Assembly (NCBI GenBank): GCA_900320365.1
Contig: ONSC01000003.1
Span: 1 to 43,703, forward strand
Length of the DNA: 43,703 nt
Reading direction: 5' to 3'
Source of the DNA: an uncultured Bacteroidales bacterium
GTDB taxonomy: Bacteria; Bacteroidota; Bacteroidia; Bacteroidales; UBA932
Part shown: positions 15,641 through 24,815 of the stretch, one piece after another
Layout of the letters: each line of letters opens with the position of its first letter
Numbering within the stretch: the first letter of the stretch is position 1
The notes under the pieces: model-generated
The model's input: only the letters and a program-made list of their open reading frames with translations
Database searches by the model: none
Told to the model about the DNA's origin: nothing
Position numbers and translations under genes: made by a program

Positions 15641-18600
15641 ATGGGTAAAAAATTATTTTCTGTGCTGCTGTGCCTGATTCTGGGCATGGGCGCATCGTTT
15701 GCCCAGACAGTCAACGTGACTGGAAAGGTCACGGACGCCGCAGGTCAAGGCCTGGTGGGCGCCTCGGTCTTCGTGGCCGGGACGACCAACGGTACCATGA
15801 CTGACGCGTCGGGCAACTATTCCCTCTCTGTCCCGTCCAATGCGACGCTGACCTTCTCCTTCATCGGATTCACGGAGCAGCTGATCGCGGTTGGAGGACG
15901 CAAGGTGATCAACGTTATTCTCGAGGAGGATGCCAACCTCCTGAATGAGACCATCGTTGTCGCTTTCGGTACAACCACGAAGGAGGCCTTTACCGGATCC
16001 GCTTCGGTCGTCAAGTCCGAGGATCTGCAGAAGAGGTCCACGGCCAACGTGACCAACGCTCTCGTTGGTTCGGTCCCTGGACTTCAGATGAAAGGCGCCT
16101 CCGGTGCTCCTGGTGCCGGTTCCGGTTCCATCAACATCCGTGGTATCTCCTCCTTGCAGGCTAGCACCGATCCGCTCGTCATTGTCGACGGCGCTCCGTA
16201 TCCGGCCAGCCTGACCAACATCCCCCAGAACGACATTGAGTCTGTGACCGTCCTTAAGGACGCCGCCTCAGCCGCTCTGTACGGTGCTCGTGGTGCCGCT
16301 GGTGTTATCCTCGTCACTACAAAGCGCAGCAAGAGCCGCGACGCCATCGTCAATGTTGACATGCGTGTTGGTGTCAATAGCCGTGGTGTTCAGGATCACG
16401 ATGTCATCACCGAGCCCGGCCAGTTCTATGAGGCTTACTACACCAGCCTTTATAACTATTACAAGGACGGCCAGGGTTACTCTGAGGCCAGAGCCTTCCA
16501 GTCTGCTAACACAGACCTCCAGAAGCATCTCGGATACAACGTCTATACTCTTCCTGAGGGCCAGTACCTTATCGGTTCTAATGGTAAGCTCAATCCTAAC
16601 GCCACTCTCGGCCGCAGCTACAAGTCTGGTAATGAGACTTATTACCTGCAGCCTGACAACTGGCGTGACCTTGCTTACAAGAACGCTCTCCGTCAGGACT
16701 ACAACATCAGCGTGAGCGGTGGTAACGATCGCGGAAGCTACTATTCCTCAATCGGTTACCTTAATGAGGATGGTATCATCGAGTACTCGGGTTATCATCG
16801 TATCACCGCCCGCATCCGCGCTGACTACCAGGTCAAGAAGTGGATGAAGGTCGGCGCCAACGTCGGTTTCACCCAGTCTCATCAGGAGTCCAACCCTAAC
16901 ATGGGCGGTGGCTGGTCATCAACCAACTTGATGTACTACACCACTTACATCGCTCCTATCTATCCGGTTTACGTGCGCGTTCTTGACGCTTCCGGTAACC
17001 CGGTTATCCGCACCGATGAGTTCGGTCACGAGCAGTATGACTATGGTGTGGCTACCACGAACTATCCTGGAAACGGTCGTGGTTTCATGCAGACTGGTAA
17101 CCCCTTCGGTTCTAACCGTTACAATAAGGTCTTCAATGATGGCCGCAACCTGACCGGTACCTTCAACGCTGACTTCGACATCACCGACCACCTCAAAGCG
17201 GTCGTCCAGTCCACAGTCAACTGGGGTAACACTCTCAGCACCAACTATGACAACCCTTACTATGGTCCTAAGGTCGGTGTCAACGGTGAGCTCTACAAGG
17301 GCATGTCCAACAACATGCGTTACAACCAGCTCCAGACCCTCACCTACGCCAATAGCTTCGGCAACCACAATGTCAACGTGATGTTTGGTCACGAGTACTA
17401 TAAGACCCAGGGCAAGAGCATGGGCATCACCGCCCAGGGAGGTTTCTCTCCTGAGCTCCTTGAGGTCAACTCTTTCGCTAATGTCCTTTATTCCGGAACA
17501 TCTTCCAGCACGAGCGACTACAACGTGGAAGGTTATTTCGTCAGCGCTCAGTATGACTTCGATAAGAAGTACTACCTCTCCGCTTCCTTCCGTCGTGACG
17601 CTTCTTCCACTTTCGCGGTGGATCACCGCTGGGGTAACTTCTGGTCAGTTGGAGGCGCTTGGATCATGAACAAGGAGCCTTGGATGGCTGGCGCCACATG
17701 GATTGACCAGTTGAAGCTCAAGGCTTCCATTGGACAGCAGGGTAACGATAGCATCACTTCCTTCGCTTACACGGACACCTATTCCTTGAGCAAGGCCAGC
17801 GATATCGCCATGTCTCCTGAGATCCGCTTGATCGGTAATCCTGAGATCACTTGGGAGACAACGACCAACTCCAATATCGGAGTTGAGTTCAGCTTCTGGA
17901 AGACCAGGTTCACTGGCGCTTTGGATGCTTACTACAAGAAGACCACTGACCTGCTCTTCTGGATCTCTGTTCCCGAGTCCGCAGGTTCCCGTGGATACTA
18001 TGGTAATATCGGTGACATCGGTAACCGTGGTCTCGAGTTCACCTTCAATGTTGTTCCCGTCCGCACAAGGACAGTTGAGTGGAGCATCGGAGGAAACATC
18101 TCCACCAACTACGCTTGGATCATCAAGCTTCCTGAGTCAAAACTCGGAGAGTTCAACGGATACTACGAGAGCAGTTACTGGTGGACCCCTGGTGGAGTCA
18201 TGCGTGACTACATGACCTATGAGTTCGCCGGACTGAACGAGAAAGGTGAGGCTACCTTCTGGTATGATGAGGACATGAGCCCTCTCGGCCACCCGGACAA
18301 TCCTGATTTCGCCAACATCACCAACCGTCCTGGTCAGAAGCGTTCAGGTGTCACCACTGACACTGGTAAGGCTCAGCGCTATACCCACGGATCGATGCTT
18401 CCTAAGTTCTTCGGCGGTCTTAACACGGCCCTCCGTATCGGCAACTTCGACGTAAGCGCCACCTTCGACTACCAGTACGGTGGAGTTATCGCTGATAAGG
18501 TCTATTCCAAGTTGATGACTCCTCCCGCATCAGGTTCAGACGCTGGATACAACTACCATATGGATATTTTCAAGGCGTGGAGCCCTGAGAACCCTACCAG

Positions 18601-18895
18601 CAAGATTCCTCGTTGGCAGTATGCTGACAAGTATGCGACCGCTGGTGACACAGCTTTGACAAATGCCAGCTACATCAACTTCCAGTCGTTCTCTCTCGGT
18701 TACAACCTGCCTGTCACCAAGATGGGTATTGGTAAACTTATAAGCCGTATCCGCCTCTATGCGGTCGGTGAGAACCTTGGATATATCTCCGCCCGTAAGG
18801 GCTTCGACCCCCGTTCTTCATTCTCTGGTACCGGCAGCACCAACGTCTACTCACCGGTGCGCAGCATCTCGGGTGGAGTTCAGGTTACATTCTAA
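15641..18895 (+). CDS. SusC/RagA-family TonB-linked outer-membrane transporter
   Basis: A 1084-residue outer-membrane transporter. The signal peptide ends at ASFAQ (22). A carboxypeptidase-like regulatory domain (VTGKVTDAAGQGLVGASVFV, about 25-100) is followed by the plug from about 105 (LNETIVVAFGTTTKEAFTGSASVV; PLVIVDGAPY; AALYGARGAAGVILVTTK), then the 22-strand barrel to a terminal aromatic VQVTF. It imports glycans or peptides captured by the SusD lipoprotein, using TonB energy. Codon use is strongly biased towards GGT, CGT, AAC and TTC, as in the ribosomal genes nearby, implying high expression. SusD follows after 18 bp. The substrate cannot be read from the sequence; no enzyme, ECF sigma or hybrid two-component gene is adjacent. 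Confidence 0.95.
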   Translation: MGKKLFSVLLCLILGMGASFAQTVNVTGKVTDAAGQGLVGASVFVAGTTNGTMTDASGNYSLSVPSNATLTFSFIGFTEQLIAVGGRKVINVILEEDANLLNETIVVAFGTTTKEAFTGSASVVKSEDLQKRSTANVTNALVGSVPGLQMKGASGAPGAGSGSINIRGISSLQASTDPLVIVDGAPYPASLTNIPQNDIESVTVLKDAASAALYGARGAAGVILVTTKRSKSRDAIVNVDMRVGVNSRGVQDHDVITEPGQFYEAYYTSLYNYYKDGQGYSEARAFQSANTDLQKHLGYNVYTLPEGQYLIGSNGKLNPNATLGRSYKSGNETYYLQPDNWRDLAYKNALRQDYNISVSGGNDRGSYYSSIGYLNEDGIIEYSGYHRITARIRADYQVKKWMKVGANVGFTQSHQESNPNMGGGWSSTNLMYYTTYIAPIYPVYVRVLDASGNPVIRTDEFGHEQYDYGVATTNYPGNGRGFMQTGNPFGSNRYNKVFNDGRNLTGTFNADFDITDHLKAVVQSTVNWGNTLSTNYDNPYYGPKVGVNGELYKGMSNNMRYNQLQTLTYANSFGNHNVNVMFGHEYYKTQGKSMGITAQGGFSPELLEVNSFANVLYSGTSSSTSDYNVEGYFVSAQYDFDKKYYLSASFRRDASSTFAVDHRWGNFWSVGGAWIMNKEPWMAGATWIDQLKLKASIGQQGNDSITSFAYTDTYSLSKASDIAMSPEIRLIGNPEITWETTTNSNIGVEFSFWKTRFTGALDAYYKKTTDLLFWISVPESAGSRGYYGNIGDIGNRGLEFTFNVVPVRTRTVEWSIGGNISTNYAWIIKLPESKLGEFNGYYESSYWWTPGGVMRDYMTYEFAGLNEKGEATFWYDEDMSPLGHPDNPDFANITNRPGQKRSGVTTDTGKAQRYTHGSMLPKFFGGLNTALRIGNFDVSATFDYQYGGVIADKVYSKLMTPPASGSDAGYNYHMDIFKAWSPENPTSKIPRWQYADKYATAGDTALTNASYINFQSFSLGYNLPVTKMGIGKLISRIRLYAVGENLGYISARKGFDPRSSFSGTGSTNVYSPVRSISGGVQVTF

Positions 18896-18913
18896 TTTGA
18901 GGAGGATATGATT

Positions 18914-20581
18914 ATGAAAAATATAGCTAAATTCTCTCTTATAGCTGTTTGCGCCGCCATACTTTCTGTCGGTTGCATCAAGGAGACCTTCCCTCAGACA
19001 AGTTATGTCACGACCGCCCAGGCTCAGGTTCCCGGAGCTTTCGACCGCTTCGTCGACGCTATCACCGCGACCCTTGCCGGATATCCTACCTACGGTGGAG
19101 GTACTGACGCTAATGACTTTGGTATCACCAGGTTCTTCATAGCTTGGGATTGCATGGGACAGGATCTTGTCCAGCCTAACCTTACCAACGGTTGGTTCAA
19201 CCAGTTCTACACGATCCAGGCCCTTGGCCCGACATATGCCGCCAGCCAGTACGCTTGGACTCTCTACTATGGTCATATCAGGGCTTGCAACAACGTTCTT
19301 TCTTCCGCTGGTGAGGATCCAGACCCTGCTCTTCAGGCTGGAGTTGGAATAGCTTACTTCTACAGGGCTTATTGGTATCTTGACCTTGCCCAGATGTTCG
19401 CCAAGAAGCCTTATTACATTGACTCTGCCGCTGAGACCGTCCCTTATGTGGGCGAGGCCACCACGATTGATGACCTTTATCACAATCCTCGTCTCTCCAA
19501 CAAGGACATGTTCGAGAAGATCCTTGCCGACCTCGACAAGGCTGAGACTTATCTCGCCGGTTACAACAGGCCTAACAAGTATCTCCCTGACGTGAGCTGC
19601 GTCTATGGTGTCAAAGCTAGGGCTTATCTCCTTATGGGTGAGTGGGCTAAGGCCCGCGAGTTCGCGAAGAAGGCACAGTCTGGCTACACTGTCATGTCCG
19701 CTAGCCAGTACACTGACTGGGAGACTGGATTCAATACTCCGAACGCATCTTGGATGCTCGGTGTGACCTTCAAGTCCGACAACCCTTGTATCCAGAACAA
19801 CGATGCTGACTCCAGCTGGGGTTCATGGATGTTCATGGAGATCAATCCCGCCACCTCTGGTTGCGGTTACGCCGCCAACTACGGCCGTCCTATCCACATC
19901 GACCGTCACCTCTATGAGACTGTCCCTGAGACTGACTGCCGTAAGATGTGCTACGCTGATTTCGGTATTGATGAGATGGGAGAGGCCGAGGCTATCGCTG
20001 CCCTTGCCGCTTACACCAAGCATCCCGATTGGATTTACGCCACCAATGTAGGTAACGCTAACCCTAACGGTGGTACGAACTTCAAGTTCCGCACCGCTGG
20101 TGGAGAAGCCGGACGCGACAACCAGTACATTGGTTTCGTTGCCTCCGTTCCTCTCATGAGGGTTGAGGAAATGGTTCTTATCGAGGCTGAGGCCGCCGGT
20201 AGGATGAACGAGGCAGAGGGCATCGAACTCCTCACCGCTTTCGCCAAGACCCGTGACCCTCAATACGAGTACGGTACTCACAACGAGGCTTACTTCAACA
20301 CCTCTACTTCCGCTTTCATCAACGAGATTTGGTGGCAGCGTAGGATCGAATTCTGGGGCGAAGGTCTTGCCACAAAGGACATCAAGCGTCTCCAGAAGGG
20401 TATCATCCGTAGCTATCCTGGCTCGAACCACTACAATAACTACCGTTACAATAAGGAGACTACCCCTGATTGGATGAACCTCTGCATCGTGCAGACTGAG
20501 GCCAACTACAATGTTGACTGCACCAACAACCCTGATCCGGATTATCCTAACGGTAATTCTCCCGAGGTTACTACATTCTAA
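18914..20581 (+). CDS. SusD/RagB-family glycan- or nutrient-binding lipoprotein
   Basis: A 555-residue surface lipoprotein with signal peptide and lipobox LSVGC, partner of the SusC before it. SusD features include the TPR-rich helical core (ACNNVLSSAGEDPDPALQAGVGIAYFYRAYWYLDLAQMFA; VYGVKARAYLLMGEWAKAREFA) and the C-terminal EIWWQRRIEFWGEGLATKDIKRL, typical of the family. An unusually strong Shine-Dalgarno GGAGG (18901-18905) lies 8 bp before the ATG at 18914 but only 2 bp before an in-frame ATG at 18908, so I chose 18914. It caps the SusC barrel and binds the substrate. Codon bias is strong. Confidence 0.93.
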   Translation: MKNIAKFSLIAVCAAILSVGCIKETFPQTSYVTTAQAQVPGAFDRFVDAITATLAGYPTYGGGTDANDFGITRFFIAWDCMGQDLVQPNLTNGWFNQFYTIQALGPTYAASQYAWTLYYGHIRACNNVLSSAGEDPDPALQAGVGIAYFYRAYWYLDLAQMFAKKPYYIDSAAETVPYVGEATTIDDLYHNPRLSNKDMFEKILADLDKAETYLAGYNRPNKYLPDVSCVYGVKARAYLLMGEWAKAREFAKKAQSGYTVMSASQYTDWETGFNTPNASWMLGVTFKSDNPCIQNNDADSSWGSWMFMEINPATSGCGYAANYGRPIHIDRHLYETVPETDCRKMCYADFGIDEMGEAEAIAALAAYTKHPDWIYATNVGNANPNGGTNFKFRTAGGEAGRDNQYIGFVASVPLMRVEEMVLIEAEAAGRMNEAEGIELLTAFAKTRDPQYEYGTHNEAYFNTSTSAFINEIWWQRRIEFWGEGLATKDIKRLQKGIIRSYPGSNHYNNYRYNKETTPDWMNLCIVQTEANYNVDCTNNPDPDYPNGNSPEVTTF

Positions 20582-20596
20582 TTCAATCGAAAGAAT

Positions 20597-22210
20597 ATGA
20601 AAAGATTAGCATACATTTTCCTGGCGGTCTTCGCCATGTCAGCCCTTTCTTCCTGCAAGGATGAGGTCTTGTACGAACCGGGACCCCAGGCCGAGGGACC
20701 CCAATATTACTTCTCCACGGGCGAGACCACGTCTGTCAAGATTAATCAGAACACCAAGTCCGTTTCGGTCGATGTGTTCCGTATCGAGACCGCGTCCGCT
20801 GGTACAGTGACTGTCGGTGTCACCGATGAGTCCGGGCTGATTTCCCCGAGCAGCACCGCTACCGCTTCATTCAACGCTGGTAGCAACAAGGCCACTCTGA
20901 CTTTCCCGATTGATCCGAGCAAGTTCACTTTCGCCAAGAATTATCCGGTGACTTACACCATCTCAACTGACACTACTCCTTATGGAATGTCACAGGTTCA
21001 GGTTACCTATAACTATCCTACTCCTGTCAAGTCTCTTGGCAAGGGTAAATCGACCGAGAGCTATTTGACCGGTGGTGAGTGGACCCCTGAGATTCTGCAG
21101 AGCGAATTGGATCCCAACGAGTTCCATATCAAGAACTTCATGGGTAGCAAATCCGCGACCCTGATTATTCATGTCGTCCAACCTGGCGAGACCTGGGGAG
21201 ATAAGACATGGACCAAGACAGACCTTGTCTATTATGATGACACATGGAGTGGATTGACTTATGCCGATGTGGGAGGTGGTTCAGCTGATAAGATCAATGT
21301 CGACCATCCTTGTGGATTCAAGTCCACTGGCGCCGATGAGAACAACTGGGTGAACAACCGAGTCGCCATCTGGCAGGACAATGGCCTTCCCGCGATTGTA
21401 GAGATAGCTCCGTTCTACTACATGGATGGATTAGGCGGATGGAACAAGACTGCTGCTCCTACTATAACCATCGTTTTCCCTGGCTACGATCCTAAGGACT
21501 ATGCCGTAGAGGCCACTTACGCCGGTATCTTCACAGACACTGAGGGTGTGGTATTCGGCGAAGCTGAGGTCACTTTAGGCGAGGATATCGAGGGTGGTGT
21601 CGCCATATTGATTCCTGGCGAAAGCGAGGAGGACATTGAGGCCGCCATCGAGACTCTGCAGGCTGGTGAGGATGAATCCATCGTCGCTTTCGAGGGAAGT
21701 ACCGTCAGGGTACCTCTTCCTGAGGGCGCTCAGACCGGCAAGTACACCATCGTTGTTGGCGGTGTCGCCGAAGACGAGGTCCAGGAGGTTGCCGTGACTT
21801 CCTTCTACTATCAGGCCGGAGAGGTCACCCTTGACTGGGATTGGCTCGTAGGTGAGTGGAATGCTCAGGATACTGAGGGCGATCCTTACAAGATGACCGT
21901 TACCAAGAAGGATGAGACCACAGCTATCTTCACCGGTATCTGGGGTATGGAGGATGACGCCGTGATGGAGGGAACAGTCGACTTCGAAGCTAAGACTGTC
22001 ACCTTCAAGGGCCCTATCTACATCGGTGATATCGCTGGAGGTAAGCTTTATATAGCCAACTTCAACGAGGAGACCGAGGAGTATGACGACGGTGAGTTCA
22101 CCGCCACTCTCACTCCTGGCGGAATCACGATCTCAGGGCACGGCTACTACATTGTAGGTGGTTCCTATGAGGGCGACCAAGGAACAGACGTGACCAAGAT
22201 GACCAAATAG
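20597..22210 (+). CDS. SusE-like surface lipoprotein of a SusCD operon
   Basis: A 537-residue lipoprotein with lipobox LSSC (about residue 20). It is the third gene of the operon, 15 bp after susD, the place of SusE/SusF-type accessory binding proteins. Residues 30-150 look like an Ig-like beta domain (TSVKINQNTKSVSVDVFRIETASAGTVTVGV, then KATLTFPIDPSKFTFAKNYPVTYTIS). The C-terminal 120 residues, from TLDWDWLVGEWNAQDTEG, form a lipocalin-like or beta-sandwich region with Gly-rich turns. The central part has acidic repeats (GEDIEGGVAILIPGESEEDIEAAIETLQAGEDE). It probably contributes to substrate binding at the cell surface. Sequence divergence in this class is high, so substrate inference is not possible. 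Confidence 0.8.
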   Translation: MKRLAYIFLAVFAMSALSSCKDEVLYEPGPQAEGPQYYFSTGETTSVKINQNTKSVSVDVFRIETASAGTVTVGVTDESGLISPSSTATASFNAGSNKATLTFPIDPSKFTFAKNYPVTYTISTDTTPYGMSQVQVTYNYPTPVKSLGKGKSTESYLTGGEWTPEILQSELDPNEFHIKNFMGSKSATLIIHVVQPGETWGDKTWTKTDLVYYDDTWSGLTYADVGGGSADKINVDHPCGFKSTGADENNWVNNRVAIWQDNGLPAIVEIAPFYYMDGLGGWNKTAAPTITIVFPGYDPKDYAVEATYAGIFTDTEGVVFGEAEVTLGEDIEGGVAILIPGESEEDIEAAIETLQAGEDESIVAFEGSTVRVPLPEGAQTGKYTIVVGGVAEDEVQEVAVTSFYYQAGEVTLDWDWLVGEWNAQDTEGDPYKMTVTKKDETTAIFTGIWGMEDDAVMEGTVDFEAKTVTFKGPIYIGDIAGGKLYIANFNEETEEYDDGEFTATLTPGGITISGHGYYIVGGSYEGDQGTDVTKMTK

Positions 22211-22228
22211 AAAGTCACCTTAATACTT

Positions 22229-22261
22229 AAAGAAGGGATCCTGATTCAGGGTCCCTTCTTT
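22229..22261. terminator. Rho-independent terminator shared by susE-like gene and lpxK
   Basis: A 9-bp stem AAGAAGGGA/TCCCTTCTT, extended by G-T and two G-C pairs, with a 7-nt loop and flanking A and T runs. It can act in both directions between convergent genes; lpxK ends at 22263. Confidence 0.85.
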
Positions 22262-22262
22262 A

Positions 22263-23411
22263 TTAGTAATCAGTGTGAAACGCCCTAAGCGCACCCAGAA
22301 GGGCATTCTCGAAGACCGCTTTCTCATGCTCGGAAAGGAATCCGACCTCGATGGGAACTTGGAACATCCTGACTTTCAAGTCGTCAGGTATGTCTTTGAG
22401 GTCCAGAATCCTCTGGCAGTCTTTTTCCGTGGTGGCAACCACCGCTGTGGGATGCTCCTTGACCGCCCTCATGATTTTGCGGATGTCCGCTTTGGTGTAT
22501 TTGTGGTGATCCTCGAAACGGAAGCGCCTGACTATCTTGTGCTCGTCGCTAAGGTACATCCTGAGGGGAGTGTCTTTAGCTATCCCTGAGAACAGGATGA
22601 GCTTCTGGGAATAAGCGTATCTTGGATCCGCCTCTTCAAATACTGGTTTGAGAGAGCTGTACCAAATCGTCGTGAACAGGAGAATCTTCTCCTTGCCGTT
22701 CTTGTCCGTCCCTTTGCAGGTCTGTGGGTCATAATCCGCGAGACCAAAAGCCTGTGCCCATTGGACTTTTTGTACGTCCTCCATGTAGGCTGGACACTTG
22801 GAGACTATGATGAGATCTGCTTCTGAGAGCCTCTCGGGCAGATCCCGGAGCCTTCCGAAAGGCAGCAGATGGTCTTTATGGACAGGTCTGTTGTAATCTA
22901 CGAGAATGATGTTGAGATATGCCCTGAGTGACCTGTATTGGAAGGCGTCATCAAGCACTATCAGGTCGGCAGGGGCTATTTCGGCGTCGGCGCATCCACG
23001 CGCCCTTTTCTCGGTCTTCAACTTCTCCGGGTGACAGAGTATGTCACAACCCTTTACCCTGTGGCGGTCAACCGCGACAGTCACTCCAGGGAATTTCTTT
23101 TTTATTTGAAGGGGCTCGTCGCCATATTCCTTGACAGAACCCTCCCTTTTCACTATCTGGAACCCTCTGGTAGATCTGCGGTGTCCCCTGGAGAGGACGG
23201 CGATGTCCTCATAAGCCCAGTCATCGCTTTTCAGCAATGTCCTGAGAATCATCTCAGTGTGGGGTGTCTTGCCCGTGCCGCCAGCCGTGATATTGCCGAC
23301 GCAGATTGTGGGAACATCGCAGGTTTTGACCTTGCGGATCCCATGGTCATAGCAGAAGTGCCTGAGTTTCAGGGTGAGATAGTATGGAAGAAGAATGATT
23401 CTATCAAGCAT
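22263..23411 (-). CDS. lpxK: Tetraacyldisaccharide 4'-kinase (lipid A synthesis)
   Basis: A 382-residue inner-membrane-associated kinase that adds the 4'-phosphate to the lipid A precursor. The N-terminal hydrophobic segment (MLDRIILLPYYLTLKLRHF) is followed by the P-loop NITAGGTGKTPHTEMI, then VAVLSRGHRRSTRGF (R-G-Y/H-x-R motif), GDEPLQIKKKFPGVTVAVDRHR and LIVLDDAFQYR (the DDxxQ motif). Length is close to the Bacteroidota norm. The start is the ATG at 23411; nine more in-frame codons exist upstream, but the promoter-like TATCTTTG lies in them. It follows a convergent SusCD operon and is not in an lpx cluster. Confidence 0.92.
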   Translation of the reverse strand: MLDRIILLPYYLTLKLRHFCYDHGIRKVKTCDVPTICVGNITAGGTGKTPHTEMILRTLLKSDDWAYEDIAVLSRGHRRSTRGFQIVKREGSVKEYGDEPLQIKKKFPGVTVAVDRHRVKGCDILCHPEKLKTEKRARGCADAEIAPADLIVLDDAFQYRSLRAYLNIILVDYNRPVHKDHLLPFGRLRDLPERLSEADLIIVSKCPAYMEDVQKVQWAQAFGLADYDPQTCKGTDKNGKEKILLFTTIWYSSLKPVFEEADPRYAYSQKLILFSGIAKDTPLRMYLSDEHKIVRRFRFEDHHKYTKADIRKIMRAVKEHPTAVVATTEKDCQRILDLKDIPDDLKVRMFQVPIEVGFLSEHEKAVFENALLGALRAFHTDY

Positions 23412-23418
23412 CGCGACA

Positions 23419-23426
23419 CAAAGATA
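23419..23426 (-). promoter_or_regulatory. Bacteroidota -7 element TATCTTTG, nearly on the lpxK start
   Basis: Perfect TAnnTTTG on the minus strand, only 7 bp before the lpxK ATG. Transcription from it would give a leader of a few bases or none. Confidence 0.5.
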
Positions 23427-23698
23427 CAAAAAAGGCACTATTTCTTTGTAACTCCATCGTCATTTTTCCTCGTTCCTACCCGCTTCGGTGCCCATTATTG
23501 TTATCTTCCACATACCTATGGTGCTCTTAAGGCGACATATTTGCCTTTTTTGTCGTCTTTCACCCACCACAGGTGCCTAACAAATGACAATAGAGCCCTG
23601 TTTGTCGCTTCTTGTCCACCTCAGATTATTCACCAGTCAAAGGTTAGAGTAGGTGGAAGATAAAAAACCGAAAAACGTGCGATTCTTTTTTTTACATA
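23427..23698. other. Intergenic region carrying REP-like hairpins
   Basis: No gene seen here. It contains the left copy (23516-23575) of the repeat that flanks the Y1-like gene, with small stems such as CACC/GGTG, and low-complexity sequence around it. Confidence 0.5.
23516..23575. repeat. Left REP-like flanking repeat
   Basis: Matches 24756-24815 at about 38 of 60 positions without gaps (hand count). The best blocks are AGGCGAC, ATxTGCC, TGTCGT and CCACCA. Both copies keep a CGAC...GTCG stem around a TGCC-containing loop. Confidence 0.5.
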
Positions 23699-23730
23699 TT
23701 GATTATTGTCTGATAATCCACTTATAATTG
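23699..23730 (+). promoter_or_regulatory. Putative promoter of the Y1-like gene
   Basis: A -33-like TTGA (23699-23702), 20-bp spacer and TATAATTG (23723-23730), one mismatch from TAnnTTTG. The predicted transcript start is about 10-15 bp before the ATG at 23750. Confidence 0.35.
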
Positions 23731-23749
23731 TGGTCAAAAATCGTTTAAC

Positions 23750-24718
23750 ATGACTAAGCTTGAAAAACTTCGGAATGAGTACAAGTCTTGGGGAAGGTGG
23801 TATTACCATTTGGTCCTCGATAGCCTTGGAGGAAGGAATCTGTTCTATGACCGTGAAGAATATGTCAATGGGATGAATATTGTCGCATTGGCCCAGTTCC
23901 TGACGAAGATGGGGGTCATTCAGTTTGATTGGATGAGGAATCATGGTCATTTCATCGTACTTGCCACGGGACTACAATGCTGCAATTTCTTTGATTATTC
24001 CCGCTACCGTTTGAATGCCAGGTTGATAAAAGATGACTATCCGCCCTTACCTGATGCCTGGTTCTTTAAGTTGATTCGCCTTGACACTTTTGACGAATTA
24101 GTTAATGCTGTCTCATATTCGGCCCGTAATTCTTACGATGCTATGGCAGATATCCTGCCCGGAGGATATTTATGTAGTAGTAATTACCTGATGTTCAGCA
24201 ATATAAGGGATGTGATTGATTACAGGACTGTTGCAGAGATAGGAACCAGGGGAATGATAAGACTCCTCGGCTCCAACGTCAAGCTACCCTCGTCATACAA
24301 GGTTTGTAAATTAGGCTTTGTCCTGCCGGAGAGTTATCTATTAAAGACAGAAGACGGATCTATGACAAAGGTGCGGAGCCTTTATAAAGACTCAAAGGAC
24401 TACGCTTACCATCTTTTCCGAGACTATGATACTTATCGTAGAGTCGCTTCCGACATAGGGGAAGAATGGATTCCTAATGGAAAAGATGCAAATGTTTTGA
24501 TTCGTAATATAGTGGAAGTCAATTATGGGGTAAATGACATCAAGAGTCTGAACGCTGACAATCGCTGCGACTTGGCGGTTACTCTCGGGACCAGATATGG
24601 CTTGAAGGCAGAGGAGATCGCCTCTAGACTCAATCTCTCGTCTTCGATGGTCTCCAAGCTTTTATATTCCTATAAGAAAAAGAATAAGAATCCAGAGTGG
24701 AAGAAAAGGACGCTATAA
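23750..24718 (+). CDS. Y1 (HUH) transposase-like protein with C-terminal helix-turn-helix, RAYT-like
   Basis: A 322-residue soluble protein. Residues 15-150 follow the IS200/REP-associated transposase pattern: WYYHLVLD, an HUH-type His65-Gly-His67 (RNHGHFIVL), a putative catalytic Tyr123 in VSYSARNSYDA (compare YIHRNP in RAYTs) and YLCSSNY, equivalent to the WSSY box. Residues 275-310 form a helix-turn-helix (YGLKAEEIASRLNLSSSMVSKLLYSYK). The link between, 150-270, is unrecognised. Gly in the HUH middle position is unusual, since a hydrophobic residue is normal. The gene has its own promoter and a perfect terminator, and is flanked by diverged hairpin repeats (23516-23575 and 24756-24815). 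Such single-copy Y1 proteins are often domesticated and act on dispersed repeats. The transposase remnant at 1328-1702 is a relative. Confidence 0.7.
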   Translation: MTKLEKLRNEYKSWGRWYYHLVLDSLGGRNLFYDREEYVNGMNIVALAQFLTKMGVIQFDWMRNHGHFIVLATGLQCCNFFDYSRYRLNARLIKDDYPPLPDAWFFKLIRLDTFDELVNAVSYSARNSYDAMADILPGGYLCSSNYLMFSNIRDVIDYRTVAEIGTRGMIRLLGSNVKLPSSYKVCKLGFVLPESYLLKTEDGSMTKVRSLYKDSKDYAYHLFRDYDTYRRVASDIGEEWIPNGKDANVLIRNIVEVNYGVNDIKSLNADNRCDLAVTLGTRYGLKAEEIASRLNLSSSMVSKLLYSYKKKNKNPEWKKRTL

Positions 24719-24746
24719 AAAGACGATAAGACCCTTATCGTCTTTT
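24718..24746 (+). terminator. Rho-independent terminator after the Y1-like gene
   Basis: Perfect 13-bp stem AAAAGACGATAAG/CTTATCGTCTTTT with a 3-nt loop, starting on the last base of the stop codon. Confidence 0.9.
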
Positions 24747-24755
24747 ATCAGCCAC

Positions 24756-24815
24756 CCAAGGTGTCCCATAGGCGACGAATATGCCAAATATGTCGTTTTT
24801 TGACCACCAGGAGAG
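24756..24815. repeat. Right REP-like flanking repeat
   Basis: Partner of 23516-23575 in the same orientation. It also contains the stem TGACC/GGTCA (24801-24819) just after the shared part. Confidence 0.5.

Noticed and set aside
16919..17626. Long open frame antisense to the first susC (235 codons)
   Set aside because: It mirrors the third-position bias of the strongly codon-biased susC gene; composition is Val/Leu/Ile-heavy without any domain. Similar antisense frames occur over tsf (27780-28637) and the first susD (19823-20431).
15641..22210. Complete polysaccharide utilisation locus
   Set aside because: No glycoside hydrolase, lyase, hybrid two-component or ECF sigma/anti-sigma gene lies next to the susC-D-E operon; GH20 and the sialidase-like gene are 13 kb and 8 kb away in other operons.
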